Positions 33,103 through 41,542 are shown, counted from the first letter of the stretch. The stretch is 64,000 nt of DNA from Streptomyces sp. 11x1 (GCF_032598905.1 NZ_CP122458.1:6721001-6785000), one strand, 5' to 3'. Notes: generated by a model from the letters alone, not told the origin. Translations and numbers: made by a program.

Positions 33103-34260
33103 GTGACACGCAAAACCGTTCGGATCGCCATGAACGGCGTGACGGGGCGCATGGGCTACCGCCAGCACCTCGTCCGCTCGATTCTCGCCATCCGCGAGCA
33201 GGGCGGTCTCGACCTCGGCGACGGCACCGTGCTGTGGCCGGAGCCGATCCTCGTCGGCCGCCGCGAGCACGCGCTCAAGGCGCTCGCCGAGCAGCACGGC
33301 CTGGACCCGGCGAACATCTCCACCGACGTCGACGCGGTCCTCGCGGACCCGACCGTCGAGATCTACTTCGACGCCCAGGTCACCTCGGCCCGCGAAGAGG
33401 CGATCAAGAAGGCGATCGCGGCGGGCAAGCACATCTACACCGAGAAGCCGACCGCCACCGGTCTCGACGGCGCCCTGGAGCTGGCCCGGCTCGCGAACGC
33501 CGCCGGCATCAAGCACGGCGTCGTCCAGGACAAGCTGTTCCTCCCGGGCCTGCTGAAGCTCAAGCGCCTCATCGACGGCGGCTTCTTCGGCCGCATCCTC
33601 TCCATCCGGGGCGAGTTCGGCTACTGGGTCTTCGAGGGCGACTGGCAGGAGGCCCAGCGTCCCTCCTGGAACTACCGCGCGGAGGACGGCGGCGGCATCG
33701 TCATCGACATGTTCCCGCACTGGGAGTACGTCCTGCATGAGCTGTTCGGCCGCGTGAAGTCCGTGCAGGCGCTCACCGCCACGCACATCCCGCAGCGCTG
33801 GGACGAGCAGGACAAGCCCTACGACGCCACGGCCGACGACGCCGCGTACGGCATCTTCGAGCTGGACGGCGGCGCGATCGCCCAGATCAACTCCTCCTGG
33901 GCCGTCCGCGTCAACCGCGACGAGCTGGTGGAGTTCCAGGTCGACGGCACCGAGGGTTCGGCGGTGGCCGGTCTGCGCAACTGCCGCGTCCAGCACCGCT
34001 CCGCCACCCCCAAGCCGGTGTGGAACCCCGACATCCCCGCCACCTACTCCTTCCGCGACCAGTGGCAGGAGGTGCCGGACAACGCCGAGTTCGACAACGG
34101 CTTCAAGGCGCAGTGGGAGCTGTTCTTCAAGCACGTCTACGCCGACGCGCCCTACCACTGGGACCTGCTGGCCGGCGCGCGCGGCGTCCAGCTCGCCGAG
34201 CTGGGCCTGAAGTCCTCCGCCGAGGGCGTCCGTCTCGACGTACCGGAGATCCAGCTGTGA
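33103..34260 (+). CDS. Gfo/Idh/MocA-family oxidoreductase
   Basis: The GTG start at 33103 has AAGGGA six bases upstream; 385 residues. The N-terminal Rossmann domain begins VRIAMNGVTGRMGYRQHLVR (a GxTGxMG variant of the nucleotide loop), and the family motif HIYTEKPTATG follows at about residue 120 with the EKP lysine. The C-terminal alpha/beta domain has EDGGGIVIDMFPHWEYVLHE, in which a D-x3-H arrangement resembles the catalytic region. These NAD(P)-dependent enzymes oxidise sugars, inositols or related polyols. The stop overlaps the next start (GTGA), so it is coupled to the DUF993 gene. Confidence 0.9.
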   Translation: MTRKTVRIAMNGVTGRMGYRQHLVRSILAIREQGGLDLGDGTVLWPEPILVGRREHALKALAEQHGLDPANISTDVDAVLADPTVEIYFDAQVTSAREEAIKKAIAAGKHIYTEKPTATGLDGALELARLANAAGIKHGVVQDKLFLPGLLKLKRLIDGGFFGRILSIRGEFGYWVFEGDWQEAQRPSWNYRAEDGGGIVIDMFPHWEYVLHELFGRVKSVQALTATHIPQRWDEQDKPYDATADDAAYGIFELDGGAIAQINSSWAVRVNRDELVEFQVDGTEGSAVAGLRNCRVQHRSATPKPVWNPDIPATYSFRDQWQEVPDNAEFDNGFKAQWELFFKHVYADAPYHWDLLAGARGVQLAELGLKSSAEGVRLDVPEIQL

Positions 34261-35411
34261 CGATCCGACTCCCCGGGGCCACAGGGCAGTTGCGGGCCTA
34301 CACCCCGCGCACCGAGCCCCTGGCGGTGTCCCCCGGCACCCCGCTCACCTCCCGGACGGTCTTCTCGGCGGCGCACGTCGTCGCGGACCCCTTCGCGGAC
34401 GTGTCCCCGGACTCGCCCGCCGCCGTCGACTGGGACGCCACCCTCGCCTTCCGCCGCCACCTGTGGTCGCACGGCCTGGGCGTCGCCGAGGCGATGGACA
34501 CCGCGCAGCGCGGCATGGGCCTCGACTGGGCGGGCGCGGCGGAGCTGATCCGCCGCAGCGCGGCGGAGGCTCGGAGCGTGGGCGGCCGCATCGCGTGCGG
34601 CGTCGGCACGGACCAGCTCACGGGCCCCGCCTCCCTGCCGGACATCCGCAAGGCGTACGAGGAGCAGCTGGCGCTCGTCGAGGAGTCGGGTGCCCAGGCG
34701 ATCCTGATGGCCTCGCGCGCGCTGGCCGCCGCCGCGCGGGGCCCCGAGGACTACCTGGAGGTCTACGGCCACCTGCTGCGCCAGGCCGCCGAGCCGGTCG
34801 TCCTGCACTGGCTCGGCCCCATGTTCGACCCGGCCCTCGACGGCTACTGGGGCTCGTCGGACCTGGACGCGGCGACGGAGACCTTCCTCGCCGTGATCGC
34901 CGCGCACCCCGACAAGGTCGACGGCATCAAGGTCTCCCTGCTGGACGCCCAGCGGGAGATCGACATCCGGCGTCGGCTCCCGCAGGGCGTCCGCTGCTAC
35001 ACGGGTGACGACTTCAACTACCCCGAGCTGATCGCCGGCGACGAGAAGGGCTTCAGCCACGCGCTGCTCGGCATCTTCGACCCGCTGGGCCCGCTGGCGG
35101 CCGAGGCGGTCCGCGTCCTGGACACGGGCGACGTGCAGGGCTTCCGGAACCTCATGGACCCGACCGTCGAGCTGTCCCGCCACCTCTTCCAGACCCCCAC
35201 CCGCTTCTACAAGACGGGTGTCGTCTTCCTGGCGTGGCTGGCCGGCCACCAGTCGCACTTCACGATGGTCGGCGGCCTCCAGTCGGCCCGCTCCCTCCCG
35301 CACTTCGCCCGCGCCTACGAACTCGCTGACGGCCTGGGCCTGTTCCCGGACCCGGCGCTGGCGGAGACCCGGATGAAGAACCTGCTCTCCCTGTACGGAG
35401 TGGCCCAGTGA
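34257..35411 (+). CDS. DUF993 protein (dihydrodipicolinate synthase-like aldolase barrel)
   Basis: The GTG start overlaps the upstream stop by four bases, fixing the start; 384 residues. The sequence has DF993-family features: HLWSHGLGVAEAMDTAQRGM, GRIACGVGTDQLTGP, the barrel strand VVLHWLGPMFDPALDGYWGS, and KVDGIKVSLLDAQREIDIRR, whose DGIKVS lysine lies where the DHDPS/NAL superfamily has the Schiff-base lysine. Later come RCYTGDDFNYPELIAGDEKG and a C-terminal helical part. Between a polyol dehydrogenase and an isomerase it would act as a lyase or aldolase on a keto-sugar intermediate. Function is inferred; no member's reaction is known to me. Confidence 0.85.
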   Translation: MTIRLPGATGQLRAYTPRTEPLAVSPGTPLTSRTVFSAAHVVADPFADVSPDSPAAVDWDATLAFRRHLWSHGLGVAEAMDTAQRGMGLDWAGAAELIRRSAAEARSVGGRIACGVGTDQLTGPASLPDIRKAYEEQLALVEESGAQAILMASRALAAAARGPEDYLEVYGHLLRQAAEPVVLHWLGPMFDPALDGYWGSSDLDAATETFLAVIAAHPDKVDGIKVSLLDAQREIDIRRRLPQGVRCYTGDDFNYPELIAGDEKGFSHALLGIFDPLGPLAAEAVRVLDTGDVQGFRNLMDPTVELSRHLFQTPTRFYKTGVVFLAWLAGHQSHFTMVGGLQSARSLPHFARAYELADGLGLFPDPALAETRMKNLLSLYGVAQ

Positions 35412-36265
35412 GCACCAGTACCAGTACGAGTCCCAGTACCGGACTTGAGCGTTTCTCCATCAACCAGATGACCGTCAAGCAGCTGTCGATCCCCGAACTG
35501 GTCAATGGTTGTGGGGAGTTGGGCATCCCGGGTGTGGGCCTCTGGCGTGAGCCGGTGGCCGAGCACGGCCTGGAGGCGACGGCCAAGCTGGTCCGCGACG
35601 CGGGTCTGTCGGTCACCACCCTCTGCCGGGGCGGCTTCTTCACGGCGATCGGCCCGGCCGAACGGTCGGCGGCGCTGGCTGACAACCGCAAGGCGATCGA
35701 CGAGGCGGCAACGCTCGGCACGGACACCCTGGTCCTGGTCTCGGGCGGCCTCCCGGAGGGTTCGAAGGACCTGCACGGCGCCCGGGAGCGCATCGCGGAC
35801 GCGCTGGCGGAGCTGGGCCCGTACGCGGCGGAGCACGGGGTGAGGTTGGCCATCGAACCCCTCCACCCCATGTTCGCCTCGGACCGCTGCGTGGTGTCGA
35901 CGCTCTCGCAGGCGCTGGACATCGCGGAACGTTTCCCGGCGGAGCAGGTGGGCGTGACCGTGGACACCTACCACATCTGGTGGGACGACACGGCCCCGGC
36001 CGCGATCGCCCGCGCGGGCGCCGCCGGCCGCATCCACACCTTCCAACTCGCCGACTGGATCACCCCGTTGCCCCATGGCGTCCTGACCGGCCGGGGTCAG
36101 ATCGGCGACGGCGCGATCGACATGCGCGAGTGGAAGTCCTACGTCGAGGCGGCGGGCTACACGGGCCCCATCGAGGTGGAGCTGTTCAACGACGAGCTGT
36201 GGGCGGGCGACGGCCGGGAGCTGCTCGCGCAGACGGCACAGCGGTTCGTGGAGCACGCGGCCTGA
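35408..36265 (+). CDS. Sugar phosphate isomerase/epimerase (TIM barrel)
   Basis: The GTG overlaps the DUF993 stop (GTGA), so all three genes of the operon are translationally coupled; 285 residues. The xylose-isomerase-like barrel includes VTTLCRGGFFTAI, DTLVLVSGGLPEGSKDLHGA, RLAIEPLHPMFASDRCVVST (Glu ligand), VGVTVDTYHIWWDD (Asp/His), FQLADWITPLPHG and IEVELFNDELW. The N-terminus contains a Ser/Thr repeat (STSTSTSPSTG) of no clear function. It probably interconverts keto-sugars in the same pathway as the two preceding enzymes. Confidence 0.88.
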   Translation: MSTSTSTSPSTGLERFSINQMTVKQLSIPELVNGCGELGIPGVGLWREPVAEHGLEATAKLVRDAGLSVTTLCRGGFFTAIGPAERSAALADNRKAIDEAATLGTDTLVLVSGGLPEGSKDLHGARERIADALAELGPYAAEHGVRLAIEPLHPMFASDRCVVSTLSQALDIAERFPAEQVGVTVDTYHIWWDDTAPAAIARAGAAGRIHTFQLADWITPLPHGVLTGRGQIGDGAIDMREWKSYVEAAGYTGPIEVELFNDELWAGDGRELLAQTAQRFVEHAA

Positions 36266-36273
36266 CACCCGGG

Positions 36274-36310
36274 CGGCGAGCCGGGTGGTAGGTCGGCGCC
36301 CGGCTCGCCG
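36274..36310. terminator. Operon terminator hairpin
   Basis: CGGCGAGCCGGG (36274-36285) pairs perfectly with CCCGGCTCGCCG (36299-36310). It starts nine bases after the isomerase stop and precedes the toxin-antitoxin promoter. Confidence 0.7.
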
Positions 36311-36325
36311 CCGACGAACGTGGGC

Positions 36326-36343
36326 GTATACGTCACGTATACT
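36326..36343 (+). promoter_or_regulatory. Perfect palindrome over the -10 of the toxin-antitoxin operon
   Basis: GTATACG-TCA-CGTATAC (36326-36342) is an exact inverted repeat. Its right arm overlaps a consensus-like -10 TATACT (36338-36343) placed seven bases before the antitoxin ATG at 36350, so transcription would start at or next to the start codon (leaderless mRNA). Ribbon-helix-helix antitoxins repress their own operons through such palindromes. Confidence 0.65.
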
Positions 36344-36349
36344 CGCTGT

Positions 36350-36631
36350 ATGTCCGACGTCATGATCCGTGTGCCCGCCGAAGTCCGTGACCAGCTCGCC
36401 GCCGTGGCCGAGGCCCGGGGGACGAGTCTTCGCGCCCTCATGCAGGACATAGCCGCTCAGACACTGACACCCGAGCAGATCAGGGAACGCGCCGACCGCA
36501 CCCGGGCCCTGCTCGCCGAACGCTTCGGGCACGAGGTGTCCAAGGAGGAGTCGGCGGAGATGCGGCGCAAGATGCGGGAGGCCACGGCTGCCCACAGGGC
36601 CGCCCTCGCGCAGGTGGAGCCGTCACCTTGA
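36350..36631 (+). CDS. Ribbon-helix-helix antitoxin (VapB/CopG-like)
   Basis: 93 residues from ATG 36350, which was chosen because the -10 element ends seven bases before it and no ribosome site is seen, typical of a leaderless gene. The N-terminus SDVMIRVPAEVRDQLAAVAE then ARGTSLRALMQDI is a ribbon-helix-helix DNA-binding module. The C-terminal helix (RALLAERFGHEVSKEESAEM) would wrap the toxin. The palindrome GTATACGTCACGTATAC on the promoter is the likely autoregulatory site. Its stop overlaps the toxin start (TTGA). Confidence 0.82.
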   Translation: MSDVMIRVPAEVRDQLAAVAEARGTSLRALMQDIAAQTLTPEQIRERADRTRALLAERFGHEVSKEESAEMRRKMREATAAHRAALAQVEPSP

Positions 36632-37020
36632 GCCAGATCGAACACTATGTCCTCGACGCGCCCACCCTCGTGGCGCTGGGCGGTGACAAGCAGGTCTCCG
36701 GCCTCATCCACGCGGCGGCGGCGAGCGACGACGTACGTCTGTGGGTGCCCGTCCTGTGTCTGCTGGAGGCCGAGCGCCGTCGTCCGGGCATGGTCGACCA
36801 CGTGGGTGTCCTGGTCGACGTGCTGTCCGTGATCGACGACGACTACGCCATGGCCGTGACGGTGGCCGAACTGGGACGAGCGGGGGTCAGCCAGGACGCC
36901 TCGGCCGCCGTTCACGCCGCGAAGCCGAACCAGATGATTCCGGCGGGGGCGTTGATCGCCACAGTGGAGCCGCACGCGTACGACGGACTCGGTGTCGGGG
37001 TCATGGACCTGAGACGCTGA
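36628..37020 (+). CDS. PIN-domain-like toxin (VapC-type)
   Basis: A TTG start overlapping the antitoxin stop by four bases; 130 residues. PIN-like acidic residues are in place: YVLDAPTLVAL (Asp10), CLLEAERRR (Glu47 or Glu49) and SQDASAAVHAA (Asp90). The last conserved aspartate of classical VapC is less clear, and PNQMIPAGALIATVE replaces the usual D-A-LIAAxA segment. The organisation (small RHH gene, overlapping PIN gene, palindromic operator) supports a type II toxin-antitoxin pair in which the toxin cleaves RNA. Confidence in VapC subtype is moderate. Confidence 0.72.
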   Translation: MSQIEHYVLDAPTLVALGGDKQVSGLIHAAAASDDVRLWVPVLCLLEAERRRPGMVDHVGVLVDVLSVIDDDYAMAVTVAELGRAGVSQDASAAVHAAKPNQMIPAGALIATVEPHAYDGLGVGVMDLRR

Positions 37021-37040
37021 CCGGCGGATGTGGTGGCGCA

Positions 37041-37669
37041 TCATGCAGGCGGGTGGGCCCGGTCCGGCCCCCGGGACGCCCGCTCCCGCACCCGGTACCC
37101 CGTCGGCGACACCCCGTACGCCCACCGGAACGCCCGCGTGAAGTCGGAGGGGCGGGGCATCCCCCAGCGGGCGGCGATGGTGTGGACGGGCGTGGCGGCG
37201 AGGGCCGGGTCCGCCAGGTCGCGGCGGGCGCCTTCGAGGCGTTGGGCGCGGATCCAGGCCGCGACCGTCTCCCCGGGGCTGTCCTGCTGGAACAGCCGGT
37301 GCAGATAGCTCAGCGAGATGTGGTGCGCCGCCGCTATCACCGGCGGCGTCAGCTCCGGGTCGTGCAGGTTCTGCCGGACGAACGCCCGTATCCGGGTGGT
37401 CAGCGCCCGCCCCCGAGCACCAGCGACAGGTGGTACATCTCCGGGTCGGACTGCCGCACCAGCTTTCGGTGCGCCGGAACCCCGTCGCCAGATGCGCCGT
37501 CGCCCACCAGCACCGGCCCCAGTTCCATCAGCCGCTGCCGCGCCCAGAAGTCGTCCGCGAACTCGCTGCTCATGAGGCTGGGCGGGATCGCCCGGTGCAT
37601 CAACTCGCACCAGGAGTCGAACCGGTGCTTCACCGGCACGTCGTCGCTCCGGAACTCCGTTCCGATCGT
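37041..37669 (-). pseudogene. AraC-family regulator, internally deleted and frameshifted
   Basis: On the minus strand the N-terminal part reads TEFRSDDVPVKHRFDSWCEL and KLVRQSDPEMYHLSLVLGGG, matching the AraC-type ligand-binding domain, then meets a stop near 37400. In another frame the C-terminal AraC helix-turn-helix follows: LTTRIRAFVRQNLHDPELTP, ISLSYLHRLFQQDSPGETVA and GMPRPSDFTRAFRWAYGVSP. Roughly 100 residues between the two parts are absent and the frame changes at the joint. Where the homologous start would be (37669-37667) there is ACG instead of ATG/GTG. The gene is dead. Confidence 0.75.
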
Positions 37670-37824
37670 GCGGGGCCGACTCCCGGTCGAGTCAAGGGCG
37701 CAGCCCCCGGTTCAGCTCGTCGGCGCGCATGCCCGCATCCTGGCACAGCGCCCCACGAGCGGGTCCGGTTCACCTCCGGGTGCACCTGCGAAGCCCGTCC
37801 CGCGCACCCTCTACGGTGGCCCGC

Positions 37825-38550
37825 ATGACCGACGACAGCTTCTGGACCCTCCCGCCCGACCGAGTGGTGCGCGGATCCATGGGCCACTGCGACATCACCG
37901 TCCTGCTCCCGCCGTTCGACGTGGACGCGCTCACGCTGCCCGTCAACGACCCGGTCCGGGCAGCCGAGTTCGCCGCCTCCCTCGGCACCGTCGACGAGGT
38001 GTTGGAGGAGATCGGGCCCCGGCCCGTCATCGAAGTGCCGCCCTATACGGACACCCGGGCCGACCTGGACATCGTGCACGCCGGCGCGTGGGGCCACGTC
38101 CTCGGCTTCAGCGGCCCGGCACTGGCCGACAACGGCAACGACACCCCCGTCCTGCGCGAGGCCCGCCGCCTGCGGGAGCGCCATCCCGAGGCCCGTATCG
38201 TCGGCCGCGCCCACTTCCACGGGGGCGCGGACCACACCGAGGACCTCGTCTGGCTGCCGGACGGGGCCCTGTTCCACGCCACCGGCTGGCCCGGGGACGA
38301 TCCGTTCGAGGTGACGGGCGACCCGGCCGTGATCGCCGCCGCCCTCGGCATCCCCGCCGAGACGCTGGAGGAACTCGGCCTGGACGAGGAGGACCCGGCC
38401 GACATCGAATGGTCCGGCTTCGCCGCCCTGGCCCTGGGCAAGGCCGACCCCTGGGGCAAGAAGCACCTGGGGATCACGGCCTTCCGCGTACGGCACAGCG
38501 AGTCCGCCACGTCCAGGATGGAAGAGCTGTACTTCGTCGACGGTCAGTAG
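37825..38550 (+). CDS. Conserved hypothetical protein
   Basis: 241 residues from ATG 37825 (MTDDSFWTLPPDRVVRGSMG). Acidic, cytoplasmic, no signal or membrane segment. Segments such as GHCDITVLLPPFDVDALTLP, PEARIVGRAHFHGGADHTED, WLPDGALFHATGWPGDDPFE and DPADIEWSGFAALALGKADP are distinctive but I cannot place them in a named family. The His/Asp-rich FHGGADH stretch could bind metal, which is only a suggestion. It is monocistronic, with a hairpin 54 bases past the stop. Confidence 0.65.
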   Translation: MTDDSFWTLPPDRVVRGSMGHCDITVLLPPFDVDALTLPVNDPVRAAEFAASLGTVDEVLEEIGPRPVIEVPPYTDTRADLDIVHAGAWGHVLGFSGPALADNGNDTPVLREARRLRERHPEARIVGRAHFHGGADHTEDLVWLPDGALFHATGWPGDDPFEVTGDPAVIAAALGIPAETLEELGLDEEDPADIEWSGFAALALGKADPWGKKHLGITAFRVRHSESATSRMEELYFVDGQ

Positions 38551-38603
38551 TCGGGGCCCTGCGGCAGTCCGGTCCTGTAAGAGTGTTGTGTGGCAGCTGT
38601 GAT

Positions 38604-38632
38604 GCCCGGTGTATTCACCCGATGCACCGGGC
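38604..38632. terminator. Hairpin after the hypothetical gene
   Basis: GCCCGGTG (38604-38611) and CACCGGGC (38625-38632) flank a 13-base loop. The rest of the 336-base gap 38551-38886 should contain the promoter of the surface protein gene; no clear boxes seen. Confidence 0.5.
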
Positions 38633-38886
38633 GGATGCCCCTGACGAGGCACCTCTTGCCGGACCACAACGTCCGGTGAAGTCAACTCCCCACCCTTCGC
38701 TCACAATTGACGCTCCGCTGACAACATCATCAACGCCGTCAACGCCAACAAACCCCTGATTACGCCGACTTCGGGTCCTATGGTGAGCCCCGGCGCGTAC
38801 ACGTCACGGGGGCCTCGCGCGCCACCCACACCCCCTCAGTGCCCCCCACAACGAGGGAAGACGTCATCTTTAATCGAGCTCTCCAG

Positions 38887-41328
38887 ATGCCCAGACGGTG
38901 GCGGCTCACTGCGCGTTTCACGGCCGCCGCGGGTCTGGCCGCTGCCGTCACCCTGACCGGCCTGCCCGGCATACCCGTCGACACCGCCTCCGCCGGTCCG
39001 GCGGTGTCGGCCAAACTCAAGCCCGGCTGGGACAAGCGCGACCGCCGCTGCGACGTCCGCAACAAGCTGCCTGCCGCCGGCAGCACTCCGGCGAACTCCG
39101 GCTTCCCCAACAGCCCGCTCGGCAACTTCCACAAGGCCGACGACCTTCCGAGGAACTACGAGTTCGACCTTCCCGGCCTGGCGTACGACGGGCTTCAGGC
39201 CCCCACGGCGGCCGAGGAGGAGAAGGCCCTCTCCAAGGTCCCGGGGGACACGGAGAAGAACGTCACTGCCTGGCGGAAGATCGCCGACGCCTCCGGCAAG
39301 CCCGCCGACCGGGCGATGGAGATCTACGCCCGCTGGCTGAACACCGGCAAGAAGCGGCCCTTCAAGACGTGGTTCGACAAGGTCTACATCCGCAACCAGA
39401 CCAACGTGAACAAGGGCGCCGGGTTCGAGCGCCAGCTCGTGCGGGACTACAAGCTCGTCGGCCCCGACTGGTTGTGTGAGGTCTACGTCGAGCTCTTCGA
39501 CGCCAATGGCGACAAGGTCGGCGAGCGCCGCTACGACGCCTACAACAAGCGAACCAAGGAGTTCAACGAGTTCAAGTCGAACTCCAAGCCGAGGGCGGAC
39601 CAGATCGCCAAGGACCGGGTCGTCGCCCGCTCCATGCCTGACCACACCTTCCGCTTCACCGGCGCGAAGAAGTTCACCACCGGCCAGCAGGGGCTGGTAG
39701 ACGACTTCAACCGCGAACTCGAACGCGAGCGGGGCAAGCCCAACCAGGTACGCGGCAACCAGCGCATCTACAACCCGGTCGGTAGGACCACTCCCATCAA
39801 GGGGTACTCCGACCACCAGCGCTGGTTCGCCCCCGGCTGCCAGACAGGCGGCGGCGCGCAGACCATGGTCGCCTCCGCCAACAGCTGCGGCACCCGGGGC
39901 CCGGCCAACCAGCGGGCCCTGCAATCAGGCCGCACACCCGCGGAGGCCAAGCAGATCCAGGCCGAGGCCCGCCGCCTCGACACCCGCGGCACCCTCCCCA
40001 GGGGAGGCCCCGGCGGCATCGACTTCACCAGCCTCGAACTGCGCTACGTCGGTGGCCTGGGCAAGGGCAAGGGCATGCAGTACAGCATGCGCGCCGACCA
40101 GATGCCCGACCCGGACAACAACCCCGGCTGGGGCGGCGAGGCCAAGATGCAGCTCGCCTCCGACGCCATGTTCACCTGGCTCGCGCTCACGCCGGACAAG
40201 TTCTGGGTGAACCTCAACCCGGACGAGCCCGACCGCGTCATGGACTCCAAGTTCGCTTCCACCGACGCCGGGCGCATCCTGCTCGAAGCCGACCTGCAGA
40301 TGAAGCACGACTTCTACAAGGCCATGGACCCCGAGACCGACCTCGGCAGGCGGTACTGGGCGGCCCTGCCCAAGCAGAACGGCAACCCGTGCATGCCGGG
40401 CCTGCGCAACTGGATCGAGCCCAAGCCCGCGCAGGTGCGCGAGCAGGACGGCGGCATCTACATCCTCGACGCCCCCCTCGCGCTGAAGTCGACCGCGCAG
40501 GAGACCGTCACCGAGGGGCCGGGCGAGCCGATCTGCGACCCGAACGACGCCGAGATCGCCGCCGCCCAGGCGGTCATCGACTCGATGATCGTCCCCGAGG
40601 TCGAGAAGCAGATCAACACGGCCCCGCAGTACGCCGACCTGCGCCGCGTCTACACCTCACGGGTCGCCGCCGAGTACATCCGGCAGCAGGACGCGAAGAA
40701 CCCGACCGACTTCCGGTCGATCATCAACAGCGACGACGTCAAGGCGTGGCCGCTGCGCGAGCCCCACCAGAACTGGGACAAGGACGAGCTGTTCCGCAAG
40801 TACCGGAAGATCTACACCGAGGGCGAGTTCACGTACGACGTGGACACCGCGCAGGGCGTCCGGGTCTACATCGTCGGCGGCGTGGACTTCTCCAAGCAGC
40901 CCAAGCGGAACATCACCCGCACGCAGTTCAACGTCGAGAACCGGGACCTCGACAACACCACCGTCAACTCCCGGAAGTCCGACGACACGTCCTACCGGGA
41001 CACCGACACGCTCTATCTCGGCGGCGGCAAGGTGACCGGCTCCGGTGGTGGTGACACCCCCGAGCCGCCGCCGACCCAGGACCCCGACCCGACTCCGACC
41101 GACAAGCCCACCGACCCGGGCAAGCCGGACCCGACGCCGTCACAGGACCCGGGCCCAGGCGACACCGGCGACAAGCCGAAGCCCCCGGGCGGCGACCTCG
41201 CCGACACCGGCTCGGACACCCCGGTGGGCCTCTTCGCGGCGCTCGCGGCAGCGCTGGCCGCCGTGGGCGGCGGGCTGGTGTGGTGGATGCGCCGGCGCGG
41301 GATCAGCCCCGGGAGGCGTACGGGATGA
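38887..41328 (+). CDS. LAxTG (sortase-sorted) cell-surface protein with a possible nuclease-like core
   Basis: 813 residues from ATG 38887; a GTG at 38839 would add 16 residues before the signal and also lacks a good ribosome site. A signal sequence (RFTAAAGLAAAVTLTGLPGI) leads the protein. The C-terminus has a Pro/Asp/Thr-rich wall-spanning stretch, then LADTGSDTP, a hydrophobic segment and RRR, the sorting signal of class E-type sortases. Residues about 170-285 (GFERQLVRDYKLVG, RRYDAYNKRTKEFNEFKSNS, DQIAKDRVVARSMPD) resemble PD-(D/E)xK toxins, with Asp217 and Glu228-x-Lys230 as candidate catalytic residues. A second conserved part has AMFTWLALTPDKFWVNLNPD and DAGRILLEADLQMKHDF. The function is unknown. 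Confidence 0.8.
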   Translation: MPRRWRLTARFTAAAGLAAAVTLTGLPGIPVDTASAGPAVSAKLKPGWDKRDRRCDVRNKLPAAGSTPANSGFPNSPLGNFHKADDLPRNYEFDLPGLAYDGLQAPTAAEEEKALSKVPGDTEKNVTAWRKIADASGKPADRAMEIYARWLNTGKKRPFKTWFDKVYIRNQTNVNKGAGFERQLVRDYKLVGPDWLCEVYVELFDANGDKVGERRYDAYNKRTKEFNEFKSNSKPRADQIAKDRVVARSMPDHTFRFTGAKKFTTGQQGLVDDFNRELERERGKPNQVRGNQRIYNPVGRTTPIKGYSDHQRWFAPGCQTGGGAQTMVASANSCGTRGPANQRALQSGRTPAEAKQIQAEARRLDTRGTLPRGGPGGIDFTSLELRYVGGLGKGKGMQYSMRADQMPDPDNNPGWGGEAKMQLASDAMFTWLALTPDKFWVNLNPDEPDRVMDSKFASTDAGRILLEADLQMKHDFYKAMDPETDLGRRYWAALPKQNGNPCMPGLRNWIEPKPAQVREQDGGIYILDAPLALKSTAQETVTEGPGEPICDPNDAEIAAAQAVIDSMIVPEVEKQINTAPQYADLRRVYTSRVAAEYIRQQDAKNPTDFRSIINSDDVKAWPLREPHQNWDKDELFRKYRKIYTEGEFTYDVDTAQGVRVYIVGGVDFSKQPKRNITRTQFNVENRDLDNTTVNSRKSDDTSYRDTDTLYLGGGKVTGSGGGDTPEPPPTQDPDPTPTDKPTDPGKPDPTPSQDPGPGDTGDKPKPPGGDLADTGSDTPVGLFAALAAALAAVGGGLVWWMRRRGISPGRRTG

Positions 41329-41542
41329 AGTCGGCCCAGGCCCCGGGGGAGAGGGTGAGCTGAGGCCCGGCCACGTTCTTTGAATCGCGGACGTGGACGG
41401 CGGAGGGGGCGGCGGCTACTTCTACACAGTCGCCGTCCCCGCTGCTGCTGTGGCTGGACTTGGACCAGGCAACCTCGACGCAGTCACCGGAGCCGCCGCT
41501 GCTGTAGCTGCTCTTGAACCATGCCAGTTCGGTGGTGCTCAT
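41303..41542 (-). CDS. DUF397 protein with duplicated core motif
   Basis: 79 residues; the ATG overlaps the stop of the upstream regulator gene (ATGA). The DUF397 motif occurs twice: AWFKSSYSSGGSGDCVEVA and then AWSKSSHSSSGDGDCVEVA, followed by the usual VHVRDSKNVAGPQLTLSPGA and WADF. Normal DUF397 proteins (about 60-65 residues) have one copy, so this is a partial internal duplication. DUF397 proteins pair with DUF5753 helix-turn-helix regulators and behave like their partner or toxin-like element. The 3' end overlaps the end of the surface protein gene by 26 bases. Confidence 0.85.
   Translation of the reverse strand: MSTTELAWFKSSYSSGGSGDCVEVAWSKSSHSSSGDGDCVEVAAAPSAVHVRDSKNVAGPQLTLSPGAWADFIPYASRG

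Noticed and set aside
35980..37020. Long plus-strand frames crossing the isomerase and toxin-antitoxin genes
   Set aside because: Arg/Gly-rich out-of-frame translations overlapping genes with clear domains and coupling overlaps.
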